From Hirschia baltica ATCC 49814 (GTDB taxonomy: Bacteria; Pseudomonadota; Alphaproteobacteria; Caulobacterales; Hyphomonadaceae), in the NCBI RefSeq assembly GCF_000023785.1, contig NC_012982.1, forward strand, positions 1,736,001 through 1,800,000: a DNA stretch of 64,000 nucleotides, in the 5' to 3' direction. The position numbers and the translations under genes were made by a program. The stretch's first letter is position 1. Each line of letters opens with the position of its first letter. Positions 55,928-64,000 of the stretch are shown here, in pieces. Below the pieces are notes generated by a model. It was not told the DNA's origin. It saw only the letters and a program-made list of their open reading frames with translations, and searched no databases.

Positions 55928-58900
55928 TTATTCAGCAGCAATGGGGATCCCCGCTAAATATGCTTGTAAATCCCTGGGAGAAACGGGCTTAGTAAAAACA
56001 GCCAACCCCTCCTTCTTCGCCCGACTTAATGCATACTCAGATTTATCGGCAGTCAGCAATGCCGCTGGTAATGAGTAATTGCATACGGATAGTATTTTTT
56101 CTCTCACGTCGAAACCGGTTTCACCACCTAATAGATGATAGTCTAAAAAAGCAAAATCCAAATGTTCGGAAGATGCAATTCTAACAGCCTCATCTCCAGA
56201 TTTCGCTCGAAATGGAATACAGCCCCAAGATAACAGAAGTGCTTCCATACCATCCAATATTGTCGGTTCATCGTCTACGCAAAGCACTTTCACACCTTTT
56301 AGGCTGTAAAGGCTTTTATGCTCTTTTTGAACTTGTTTAATCTTTTTGCTAACTGATTGAGATTCCAGCAAATCAACAAAAAACACCGATCCTTTATTTT
56401 CCCATGAACGTAATCCAACGCTCGCTCCCATAAGTCCAGCCATTCTATTTGCAATGGCCAACCCTAATCCAGCGCCTCGAATTCCATTTCGATCAGCTTC
56501 TTCTAATCTTTGAAATTCTTCAAAAATAAGATGCTGTTTGCTTGTTGGGATGCCAACACCAGTATCCCATACTTCAATTCTGATCTTTCCTCCTCGCCTG
56601 CGTGCACCGACGAGTACACCACCGGATCGAGTATATCGTAGAGCATTGGAAACGAAGTTCCGAACTATTGATTTTAAGAAATCTTCATCAGCAAATGCTC
56701 CCAACGTGGTGGGAACCAACTTAAACCGTAGACCCGCTGCTTTCGCGATAGGGTCTGCTTCGTCACCAATATCAGAGAAAAGAGCCCCGAGCGAAAGAGA
56801 CGTATAATTAGCGTCTCTTACTCCATGGTCGAGTTTTGAGATATCAAGTAGACCTCGCAACAATTGATCAGAAGATTGGATTGCTTGGTCTATCTTACCG
56901 ACAAGTCTTAGTGCATCAGGGTTCGTTCCTTGTAGATTGCTTTGCAATGCCCCTGTAAATAGACGAGCCGCATTTAAAGGTTGAAGTAAATCATGACTTG
57001 CGGCGGCCAAGAACCTAGTTTTAGACGCATTAGCACCTTCTGCTTCTCTTCTTGCTCCATCTAATTCTTGCGTAAGATTTTCTAATTCCGAAGTTCTTTC
57101 CACAACTCTGATTTCAAGATTTTCTTTTGCTTCTCTCAATCGTCTTTCTATTGCTTTGTCTTCGCTAACATCTGTAAAGGTGCTAACATATCCACCTCCA
57201 GGCATGGGATTACCTATCGTTTTAATTATGGTCCCGTCAGGCCGTTGCCTTTCAAAAGTGTGGGGGCGTCCCTCTTTAATATGCGCTAATCTTATGGAGA
57301 CTAGTGCATCTTTTTCATCCGTTGCTGCTGTTCCATTTTTAGTTGTCCATTTGATAATATCTGCAATTGGCCTTCCCACACGAACCAACTCTTCAGGCAG
57401 ATCGAACATTTTTATATAGGCTGAATTCCAAGCAACCAGCTTTTGTTCACCGTCAACCACGGAAACGCCTAGAGATATGTTCTCAAGTGTCGCTTGCAAA
57501 AGATGGCGGTCAAAACGCTTAGCGTGACTTTTCTCATCCAAAATAGACAATAAATCATCTAAAGTTACGTCTGACCGTGTTATGGCAGAACCCAACACAA
57601 CTCTCGCCGAAGATGAACCTAACGCGCTTGAAAGCAACCTTTCAGTGCGCTGCACGAGCCGCCAATCTGCTTCTACTGATGGATTAGTATCGACCCCTAT
57701 TTCTTCAGCGTAGGAAGCAAAAGCAGATGAAACTGCAGATGGTTTCAGGAACCTAGACGCTAACGCCTGCAAATCACCAACACTTACGCCTTTTACTGTG
57801 TACGAGACAGGCTTGCCGTGACCAGATTCTAAGCCTTTTTCTCGAAATACATTTGCTTGCACTCTATCTCGCAGCCGTTCTTTGGCCCTCAACGATAGAA
57901 TGACAAATAGCAATGTATTGATTGATAAGCTCCAAAGAACACCGTGACTAAGACTATCTACAGTACCAATCCCGAAGAAATTAGAGGGTGGCAAAATACT
58001 CCCCATCATCCATTCAGGCCCAAATACAGCAGGTAGAACCAATGTATAGGCCCACAACACACAGCCAGCTAAAATTCCTGCCATGGCTCCATTTCTGTGG
58101 GCTTTACGCCAATAGACAGCTCCGATTAAAGCTGGAAATAATTGTGCTGCTCCTGCAAAAGAAAGTAACCCTATCTCCATCAAAGCATTGCGGTCTCCAA
58201 ATGCCTGATAAAACAAATAACCAAACAACAGTAAGCCTAAAATAGTAGTCCGTCTTATGTTGAGAAGTTTTGATCCAATGTTCTGGTCAGCAGGGTCAAA
58301 TGTTTTTAGTCTCAACATAACTGGAACGATCAAATCGTTTGTTATCATTGTAGATAATGCGATAGCGGCTACAACAACCATACCAGTAGCTGCGGAAAAA
58401 CCTCCAATAAAAACCAGTATAGTCAACCATGGGAGTTGCGCTGCCTGAGGGAGAAGAACAACAAATAAGTCTGTTGGAGTATTAGACGGCAGCAAGTGCA
58501 AACCAGCTATGGTTATCGGAATAACGACAAGACTTGTCAGCAAAAGATAAAGTGGAAGCACGATCCGAGATAATTTCATCTCATTGTTAGAACGTCGCTC
58601 AATGATTGCCACATGAAACTGTCTTGGCAAGCAAACCATTGCTGCCATTGATAGCAATGTTGTAGACAAAAAATTGAACTGTATATTTTGTGTGTCAAAC
58701 TTTGTCGCATAGTCGGAGAGCTCAAAATCAGACAATCCGGATAGAGTAACGATCCCTAATATTGCTACCGCAATAAGTGCAACTAATTTCACGATTGCTT
58801 CAAAAGCTAATACATTCATTAAGCCGTAATTGGGCTTCGTCGCATCTTCATACCGTGCGCCAAAAAGTACCGCAAAAACAGCTAAGCCTAAAGCTGCAAC

Positions 58901-59389
58901 TAATACAGTCTGATCCGCCGGTGTTGCTGAATGATCCGTGTGACCAATTGTAATCGCTTGAAAGCTCATGCCTACAGATTTTAATTGCAGCGCAATATAT
59001 GGCAAAGAAACCACTGTCAGAGTTGCTGTAGCTATGGCTGCCAATAATCGGCTTCTACCATATCTTGATGCTAAAAAATCAGAAAGAGAGTTGATACTTT
59101 CTCGTTTAGAAACATCTGCAATGCGCTGTAAGATACTTGGCCAAAACAGATATAGTAAAATCGGTCCGATATATATCGGAAGAAAATACCATCCATTAAT
59201 GGCGGCAGAACCTACAGCGCCAAAGAAGGTCCAAGACGTGCAGTAAACCCCTAAAGCTAATGAATAAATAAGTGGATGCCGTCGCCACCCTGCGCCTGCC
59301 TGTTTCGCATATTGCTCTCCCTTCCAAGCCATAAAAAATAGACCTGAAATATATAATGTCATTACAAAGAAGATTAACCAAACAGGCAT
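55928..59389 (-). CDS. CrbS-like hybrid histidine kinase with SLC5 transporter domain
   Basis: A 1153-residue membrane sensor. The N-terminal 500 or so residues form a sodium/solute symporter (SLC5-type) domain with about thirteen helices. A STAC-like linker (about 510-610), a PAS domain (about 620-740) and a kinase core follow. The H-box is AAASHDLLQPLNAARL with His799, and the G-box is GAGLGLAIANR. A C-terminal receiver has Asp near 1082 (FAFLDYHLL). This domain order matches CrbS, which controls acetate use. Whether the SLC5 domain moves acetate or only senses it is open. It is transcribed towards crbR. Confidence 0.9.
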   Translation of the reverse strand: MPVWLIFFVMTLYISGLFFMAWKGEQYAKQAGAGWRRHPLIYSLALGVYCTSWTFFGAVGSAAINGWYFLPIYIGPILLYLFWPSILQRIADVSKRESINSLSDFLASRYGRSRLLAAIATATLTVVSLPYIALQLKSVGMSFQAITIGHTDHSATPADQTVLVAALGLAVFAVLFGARYEDATKPNYGLMNVLAFEAIVKLVALIAVAILGIVTLSGLSDFELSDYATKFDTQNIQFNFLSTTLLSMAAMVCLPRQFHVAIIERRSNNEMKLSRIVLPLYLLLTSLVVIPITIAGLHLLPSNTPTDLFVVLLPQAAQLPWLTILVFIGGFSAATGMVVVAAIALSTMITNDLIVPVMLRLKTFDPADQNIGSKLLNIRRTTILGLLLFGYLFYQAFGDRNALMEIGLLSFAGAAQLFPALIGAVYWRKAHRNGAMAGILAGCVLWAYTLVLPAVFGPEWMMGSILPPSNFFGIGTVDSLSHGVLWSLSINTLLFVILSLRAKERLRDRVQANVFREKGLESGHGKPVSYTVKGVSVGDLQALASRFLKPSAVSSAFASYAEEIGVDTNPSVEADWRLVQRTERLLSSALGSSSARVVLGSAITRSDVTLDDLLSILDEKSHAKRFDRHLLQATLENISLGVSVVDGEQKLVAWNSAYIKMFDLPEELVRVGRPIADIIKWTTKNGTAATDEKDALVSIRLAHIKEGRPHTFERQRPDGTIIKTIGNPMPGGGYVSTFTDVSEDKAIERRLREAKENLEIRVVERTSELENLTQELDGARREAEGANASKTRFLAAASHDLLQPLNAARLFTGALQSNLQGTNPDALRLVGKIDQAIQSSDQLLRGLLDISKLDHGVRDANYTSLSLGALFSDIGDEADPIAKAAGLRFKLVPTTLGAFADEDFLKSIVRNFVSNALRYTRSGGVLVGARRRGGKIRIEVWDTGVGIPTSKQHLIFEEFQRLEEADRNGIRGAGLGLAIANRMAGLMGASVGLRSWENKGSVFFVDLLESQSVSKKIKQVQKEHKSLYSLKGVKVLCVDDEPTILDGMEALLLSWGCIPFRAKSGDEAVRIASSEHLDFAFLDYHLLGGETGFDVREKILSVCNYSLPAALLTADKSEYALSRAKKEGLAVFTKPVSPRDLQAYLAGIPIAAE

Positions 59390-59476
59390 AAAGGCTCCAT
59401 TCTCCAGAACCTATCTGAACTGTCATGCTCAACAATGGCAAGATCTTCTAAGGTCTAATCAAAAAAACTTCAGTAA

Positions 59477-59504
59477 AAAGGGCAACCTAATTAAAGATTG
59501 CCCT
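59477..59504 (-). terminator. Terminator of the symporter operon
   Basis: AAGGGCAA (59477-59484) and TTGCCCTT (59497-59504) form an 8-bp stem with a 12-nt loop, 27 bp beyond the symporter stop. Read on the minus strand it is followed by TTTACTGAAGTTTTTT, a usable T-rich tract. Confidence 0.65.
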
Positions 59505-59531
59505 TCTGTGTTTTTCTACACTTTAGCTTGT

Positions 59532-61298
59532 CTATTCAGCTGGAGCCATCCCAGCGTCTGCAATACCATGAGAAGATCGCATTCCAGGAACACGTATGTC
59601 CTCAACAAGGTCTTGAATATCTTGAGGTGGTTCAGGTGTAGCTAAACTAACCACGACTCCAAGTACCATCGCTATCCACATTATGAAAAAACCAATACCT
59701 TCTGGGGAAATACCTAAAAAGTACAGTTCAGGAGAAAGCCCGCCAAATTTGAATGCGTAAATGTATCCAAATGTTGAGACTAACCCGAAGACCATCGTGG
59801 TGATAGCACCTTCTTTATTGAAACGTTTCCAGAATATCCCAAGGAATATAATTGGAAATAAGGATGCAGCGGCGAGCCCGAAAGCAAAAGCCACAACTTG
59901 AGCAACAAAGCCCAATTGCGCGGAGAACACACCTAGTAAACCAGCAGCAACCACTGCACCAGAAGCAGCAGCTCGAGCAACAAATAACTCTGTTTTGTCA
60001 TCCATATCTGGTTTTAAAGTTCGTTTCATAAGGTCGTGGCTGACTGATGAAGAAATAACCATCAACAATCCAGCTGCAGTTGAAAGAGCAGCAGCAAGCC
60101 CCCCAGCAACAACAAGACCGATTACCCAACCTGGTAGTTGTGCAATCTCAGGGTTTGCAAGAACAAATATGTCCCTATTCAACGGTTCAACTTCATTTGC
60201 ATCACCAGCTCGGTATTGAATAACACCGTCACCATTTTTATCTTGGAAACCGAGTAGTCCAGTTTTCTCCCAAGAGTTAAACCATTTTGGTGTTGGTGTA
60301 GCACCTGTTGCAGCAATCTCTGCTGCCCCTGTTTCATAGTCTTCAGCAGATACATACGTGCTTTCGTTCACTTGATCTATGAAATTCATACGACCGAGTG
60401 CGCCAACAGCGGGCGCTGTTGTATATAATAATGCGATAAAGAATAACGCCCAACCAGCAGAGAGACGCGCATCTGAAGCTTTGGGCACCGTAAAGAAACG
60501 AATGATCACATGTGGTAGCCCTGCGGTACCAAACATCAGTGCACCTGTAATACAGAACACATCAATCATACTTTTATTAGTTGTTGTATATTCTGCAAAA
60601 CCCAAATCCACGAGAACTGCATTGAGTTTTGCTAGCATCGCAATGTCTTCACCTTTGATGTTAGAGATAAAACCTAACTGAGGTATTGGATTGCCGGTCA
60701 CAATCATAGACATAAACACTGCTGGCACCGTGTAGGCGAAAATAAGTACACAATATTGAGCAACTTGAGTGTATGTTATTCCCTTCATACCGCCTAAAAC
60801 AGCATAGAAGAAGACTATCACCATACCAATCACAATTCCCCATTCAAAGGGAACGCCCAGAAATCCAGAGAAAGCGACTCCAACGCCTTTCATTTGACCT
60901 GCAATATAAGTGAATGAAACGAAAATCGCACAAACGACCGCTATTACCCTAGCAACTGGTGAATAGAAACGGTCTCCGACAAAGTCGGGAACGGTAAATT
61001 TCCCAAACTCCCTTAGGTAAGGTGCTAGCAATAACGCCAGCAATACATATCCGCCTGTCCATCCCATTAGATAAACTGAGCCGCCATAGCCAAGAAATGC
61101 GATTAGTCCAGCCATAGAAAGAAATGACGCTGCTGACATCCAATCAGCTGCTGTAGCCATACCGTTTACAACCGGATGCACGCCATGGTCTGCAATGTAA
61201 AATTCGTCAGTTGAACCGGCACGAGACCATACCGCAATCGCGATATACAGTCCGAAAGTTGTGACAACGAAGAAGTAGGTCCACATCTGTTGATCCAT
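59532..61298 (-). CDS. Sodium/acetate-type solute symporter (SSS family, ActP-like)
   Basis: A 588-residue inner-membrane symporter of the SLC5/SSS family with about thirteen helices. It has DWMSAASFLSMAGLIAFLGYGGS near the N-terminus, GGMKGITYTQVAQ in the middle and AGGLAAALSTAAGLLMVISS later, all typical of monocarboxylate or acetate symporters. The DUF4212 partner gene is immediately upstream (3-bp gap), the pairing typical of the VC_2705 subgroup. Near acs and crbRS it is expected to import acetate. The exact substrate cannot be told from sequence. Confidence 0.9.
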   Translation of the reverse strand: MDQQMWTYFFVVTTFGLYIAIAVWSRAGSTDEFYIADHGVHPVVNGMATAADWMSAASFLSMAGLIAFLGYGGSVYLMGWTGGYVLLALLLAPYLREFGKFTVPDFVGDRFYSPVARVIAVVCAIFVSFTYIAGQMKGVGVAFSGFLGVPFEWGIVIGMVIVFFYAVLGGMKGITYTQVAQYCVLIFAYTVPAVFMSMIVTGNPIPQLGFISNIKGEDIAMLAKLNAVLVDLGFAEYTTTNKSMIDVFCITGALMFGTAGLPHVIIRFFTVPKASDARLSAGWALFFIALLYTTAPAVGALGRMNFIDQVNESTYVSAEDYETGAAEIAATGATPTPKWFNSWEKTGLLGFQDKNGDGVIQYRAGDANEVEPLNRDIFVLANPEIAQLPGWVIGLVVAGGLAAALSTAAGLLMVISSSVSHDLMKRTLKPDMDDKTELFVARAAASGAVVAAGLLGVFSAQLGFVAQVVAFAFGLAAASLFPIIFLGIFWKRFNKEGAITTMVFGLVSTFGYIYAFKFGGLSPELYFLGISPEGIGFFIMWIAMVLGVVVSLATPEPPQDIQDLVEDIRVPGMRSSHGIADAGMAPAE

Positions 61299-61301
61299 AA
61301 T

Positions 61302-61583
61302 CTACCCCTTTATGTTGAATTTTCGCTCAAGCGCAGCCATTTGACGCGCATAAATGATGATCAACGCTAAAAATACATAGATTGATCCATTTTGAGCAAA
61401 CCAGAAACCAAGTGGCGCACCACCTAAACTTACTGTGTCCAGAGCGTCTCTGAAAAGTATTCCACAGCCATAGGAAACCAAAAACCAAACAGCCAACAGC
61501 ACACTCATTAAACGAACATTTGCCGCCCAATATGCTTTCGCCTGTTCTGGTGTCGGTCCAGATGAAGAAGATTGATTTGTCAT
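61302..61583 (-). CDS. DUF4212 small membrane subunit of the symporter
   Basis: A 93-residue protein with two helices (about 26-46 and 61-78), analogous to YjcH next to ActP. It has AKAYWAANVRLMSVLLAVWFL and the conserved APLGFWFAQNGSIYVFL, which marks DUF4212. The gene is 3 bp upstream of the symporter and likely encodes its accessory subunit. Confidence 0.9.
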   Translation of the reverse strand: MTNQSSSSGPTPEQAKAYWAANVRLMSVLLAVWFLVSYGCGILFRDALDTVSLGGAPLGFWFAQNGSIYVFLALIIIYARQMAALERKFNIKG

Positions 61584-61902
61584 ATGCCTCCCCTAAAGGT
61601 CTTTTCTTAGTCGGCTATATTGCCGCATTAAAAATGATCCACTTAAGAGAGGGAGAACATAAGAGCGACTTTAGTCGACATTCACGTATTTGTTATGAAT
61701 AACAGTAGTTTAAATAACATTCGAAGAGCTCATATTAATGCCAAAATGAAAGTCAATGACATTTAAAACAAGTATTCAGCTGGATTTTATCGTGAAATCC
61801 ATAGGTTTCGCTCATTGTATTCAAATATACTGTTTAATTAAAACCGCATAAAAAAGGCGGCCAAATTATTGACCGCCTTTTTGAGAAAAATTCTAGAGTA
61901 CC
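61584..61902. other. Intergenic region between lpdA end and symporter operon start
   Basis: 319 bp with no gene. The left part carries the leftward promoter of the DUF4212-symporter operon, and the right part holds the PDH-operon terminator (61851-61882). No other motif is evident. Confidence 0.5.
61851..61882 (-). terminator. Terminator of the pdh-lpdA operon
   Basis: AAAAAGGCGG (61851-61860) and CCGCCTTTTT (61873-61882) form a 10-bp stem with a 12-nt loop, ending 20 bp beyond the lpdA stop. Read leftward the stem ends in a run of T (TTTTTTATG), typical of an intrinsic terminator; the A/T symmetry could also make it bidirectional. Confidence 0.8.
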
Positions 61903-63321
61903 TTAGATATGAAGAGCTCGATCATAAGCATCCAATGTACTTTCGTGCATCATCTCTGAAAGTGTTGGATGTGGAAAAATCGTTTCCATAATCTCTGCTT
62001 CAGTCAACTCTCCTTGGCGCGCAATTACAAATCCTTGAATGAGCTCAGTCACTTCAGCACCTGCCATATGTGCACCGAGCAGTTCACCTGTTTTTTCATC
62101 AAACACTGTTTTGATAATGCCTTCAGGCTCTCCAAGTGCGACTGCTTTACCATTACCAATAAACGGGAAACGGCCAACTTTGACTTTGTGCCCTTTTTCT
62201 TTAGCAGCAGCCTCAGTCAGTCCCACAGAAGCAACTTGCGGGTGGCAGTAGGTACAACCAGCTATATTGTCTGTTTTGAATTCATGCGGATTTTTACCAG
62301 CAATTTTTTCTACACAAACAACACCTTCATGAGTTGCTTTGTGTGCAAGCCAAGGTGGACCTGTCAGGTCACCAATTGCATATAGACCTGGCACACCTGT
62401 TCTGCCAAATCCGTCTACTGTGACGTGTGTGCGGTCAATTTTTGCACCAACTTCCTCAAGCCCAGTATTTTCAACGTTTCCAACTATACCAACGGCAACG
62501 ATAACAACATCTGCTGTTATCTTTTCAATTTTACCATCTTTAAGTTTCACAGATGCCGTAACGCTATTTTTGCCTTTTTCCAGCCCTTGAACTTGAGCTG
62601 ATTTCACAAGCTTCATTCCCTGCTTTGTGAGCTGTTTATCTACAAAGTTAGAAATGTCAGCATCCTCGACGGGAAGAATACGATCTAGCGCTTCTATGAC
62701 AGTCGTTTCAGACCCTAAAGTGTTATAAAAGCTAGCGAATTCTATACCGATTGCTCCTGAACCAATCACAAGAAGTTTCTTTGGAATTTCTTTTGGTACA
62801 AGCGCTTCACGATATGACCAAATCCGGTCTCCATCAGGGACCAGCCCAGCCTGAGGTATCGCTCGTGCACGTGCACCTGTCGCCATAATAACATGTTTAG
62901 AAGTATAGGTTCCCGCACCCTTACCATCTTTCACGATAACATGTGGAGCAGGCTTTCCAGCCTTCAAACTGGCTGTTCCTTCAATAACTGTAATCTTGTT
63001 TTTCTTCATGAGAAAAGCAACACCACCAGCCATTTGTTTGGAAACGCCACGAGAACGTTCCACAATTTTTTCAATATGTGCAACAGGCTTAACTTTACCT
63101 AGTCCGTATGCTTCAGCATTTTCCATCATATGGAAAACTTCTGATGTTCTAAGCAAGGCTTTCGTCGGGATACATCCCCAGTTTAGACAAATACCACCTA
63201 ACTCAGCACGCTCAATAATGGCAGTTTTCATACCTAATTGAGATGCACGGATAGCTGTGGCATATCCTCCAGGGCCGGAACCAACTACTATAAGGTCAAA
63301 CTGGTTTTTTGCGTCCGCCAC
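61903..63321 (-). CDS. lpdA: Dihydrolipoyl dehydrogenase (E3)
   Basis: A 472-residue FAD enzyme that reoxidises dihydrolipoyl groups and reduces NAD, as E3 of the PDH and other 2-oxoacid complexes. It has the FAD motif VVGSGPGGYATA (residues 12-23), redox disulfide C45/C50 in GGICLNWGCIPTKAL, NAD motif VIGSGAIGIEFA, and catalytic His in FPHPTLSEMMHE. The start is GTG at 63319-63321 behind AAAGGAG. It follows the E2 gene by 46 bp, the usual PDH operon order. Confidence 0.96.
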   Translation of the reverse strand: MADAKNQFDLIVVGSGPGGYATAIRASQLGMKTAIIERAELGGICLNWGCIPTKALLRTSEVFHMMENAEAYGLGKVKPVAHIEKIVERSRGVSKQMAGGVAFLMKKNKITVIEGTASLKAGKPAPHVIVKDGKGAGTYTSKHVIMATGARARAIPQAGLVPDGDRIWSYREALVPKEIPKKLLVIGSGAIGIEFASFYNTLGSETTVIEALDRILPVEDADISNFVDKQLTKQGMKLVKSAQVQGLEKGKNSVTASVKLKDGKIEKITADVVIVAVGIVGNVENTGLEEVGAKIDRTHVTVDGFGRTGVPGLYAIGDLTGPPWLAHKATHEGVVCVEKIAGKNPHEFKTDNIAGCTYCHPQVASVGLTEAAAKEKGHKVKVGRFPFIGNGKAVALGEPEGIIKTVFDEKTGELLGAHMAGAEVTELIQGFVIARQGELTEAEIMETIFPHPTLSEMMHESTLDAYDRALHI

Positions 63322-63367
63322 GGGCTCGCTCCTTTATGTTTAATAGTACCACTAAATCTACACTACG

Positions 63368-64000
63368 TTACAGCAGCATAGATTCTGGGCTTTCTACATA
63401 ACGTTTGAAGGCTTGCAGCCATTTGGCACCCTCTGCTCCGCCAACAACACGGTGATCACAAGTCAATGTTACTGTCATCACAGTTGCTGTTGTTAATTGA
63501 CCGTCTTTGCCAACCACTGGACGTTTTTCTCCAGATCCTACAGACATAATCATGCCTTCAGGTGGATTGATGATTGAAGAAAATGACTTAATTCCAAACA
63601 TACCCAAGTTTGAAATAGAGAACGTACCACCCATATATTCTTGAGGGGCTAATTTTCTCTCACGCGCACGTTTTGCCAAATCTTTCATTTCAGCAGAAAT
63701 CGTTGCCAATCCTTTAGATTGCGCATCCTTGATAACCGGTGTTATCAAGCCGCCATCAATAGCTACAGCCACAGAAATATTCGCTGATTTGTGATACGCA
63801 AACCCGTTATCTGTATAACTTGCGTTACAATCAGGTTCGTCCATCAAAGCTAAAGCTGATGCTTTGATTAAAAAGTCATTGACTGAAATTTTAACGCCCT
63901 CAGGCGCTGAATCATTGATCGATTTTCGTGCTGACAGCAATTTGTCCAACTGAATATCAACATTCAACGGGAAGTGCGGGATCTGCATAAAGCTTTCTGT
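63368..64000 (-). CDS. pdhC: Pyruvate dehydrogenase E2, dihydrolipoamide acetyltransferase (C-terminal part, runs off the window)
   Basis: The last 211 residues of an E2 acyltransferase whose start lies beyond 64000. The catalytic domain begins in TESFMQIPHFPLNVDI and continues with SVNDFLIKASALALMDEPDCNASYTDNG, GLITPVIKDAQSKGL and GGTFSISNLGMFGIKSFSSIINPPEG. The acyltransferase motif normally reading HRVVDG is HRVVGG here: His codon at 63452-63454, and the expected Asp codon at 63440-63442 is GGC (Gly). Lipoyl domains are not visible in this window. The gene is upstream of lpdA in the PDH operon. Confidence 0.9.
   Translation of the reverse strand, partial: TESFMQIPHFPLNVDIQLDKLLSARKSINDSAPEGVKISVNDFLIKASALALMDEPDCNASYTDNGFAYHKSANISVAVAIDGGLITPVIKDAQSKGLATISAEMKDLAKRARERKLAPQEYMGGTFSISNLGMFGIKSFSSIINPPEGMIMSVGSGEKRPVVGKDGQLTTATVMTVTLTCDHRVVGGAEGAKWLQAFKRYVESPESMLL

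Overview
The window is a piece of an alphaproteobacterial chromosome. The evidence is the gene order dusB-ntrB-ntrC-ntrY-ntrX-trkA-trkH-hfq-hflX(-mazG), a fused ispDF gene, a ratA-lipA pair, an AlpA/DUF3987-type island, and a fixNOQP-fixGHIS (ccoNOQP-ccoGHIS) operon. The DNA looks only moderately rich in G+C. Together this makes a marine stalked or budding group such as Hyphomonadaceae/Maricaulales (Hirschia-like) plausible, but the genus is an inference.

Layout. (1) 1-3727: holB (partial), tmk, a penicillin-binding D,D-carboxypeptidase, an RlpA/SPOR protein and tRNA-Ser(UGA). (2) 3714-22767: a genomic island of about 19 kb inserted in the 3' end of tRNA-Ser. It is bounded by a 14-bp direct repeat, and each end carries paired 10-bp repeats that look like integrase arm sites. 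It holds a type III restriction-modification system with a GIY-YIG/DUF4357 gene, an unrecognised two-gene unit, an AlpA/DUF3987 core with an iteron-like palindromic array, a complete double-glycine-leader bacteriocin operon, three small conserved island genes and a tyrosine integrase. (3) 22983-26442: modABC and mazG. (4) 26464-38281: hflX, hfq, trkH, trkA and the two nitrogen two-component systems ntrXY and ntrCB with dusB, all on the minus strand. (5) 38396-43538: ispDF, cinA, ratA, lipA, an acyl-ACP/acyl-CoA synthetase and a small cysteine-containing membrane protein. (6) 43750-51644: the complete cbb3 oxidase structural and assembly operon, including ccoQ and ccoS, which are very short. 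(7) 51757-61583: an acetate module with acs, a DcaP-like porin, CrbR and CrbS regulators, and an acetate/solute symporter with its DUF4212 partner. (8) 61903-64000: lpdA and the 3' end of the pyruvate dehydrogenase E2 gene.

How the parts work together. The island combines defence (type III R-M and probably neighbours), competition (a secreted microcin-like protein with its own C39 exporter, adaptor and candidate immunity protein) and mobility. The flanking chromosome is core metabolism: microaerobic respiration, acetate scavenging into acetyl-CoA, the PDH complex with lipoate synthesis, nitrogen regulation and potassium uptake.

The most interesting object is the bacteriocin precursor at 16387-16932. 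Its C-terminal half carries eight glycines at exact four-residue spacing (residues 134 to 162), an unusually regular glycine zipper, in a mature protein about twice the length of known class II microcins. Also notable are the 9-bp-periodic inverted iteron array at 14503-14567, NtrC and NtrX that both lack GAFTGA, and a PDH E2 whose HxxxDG motif reads HRVVGG.
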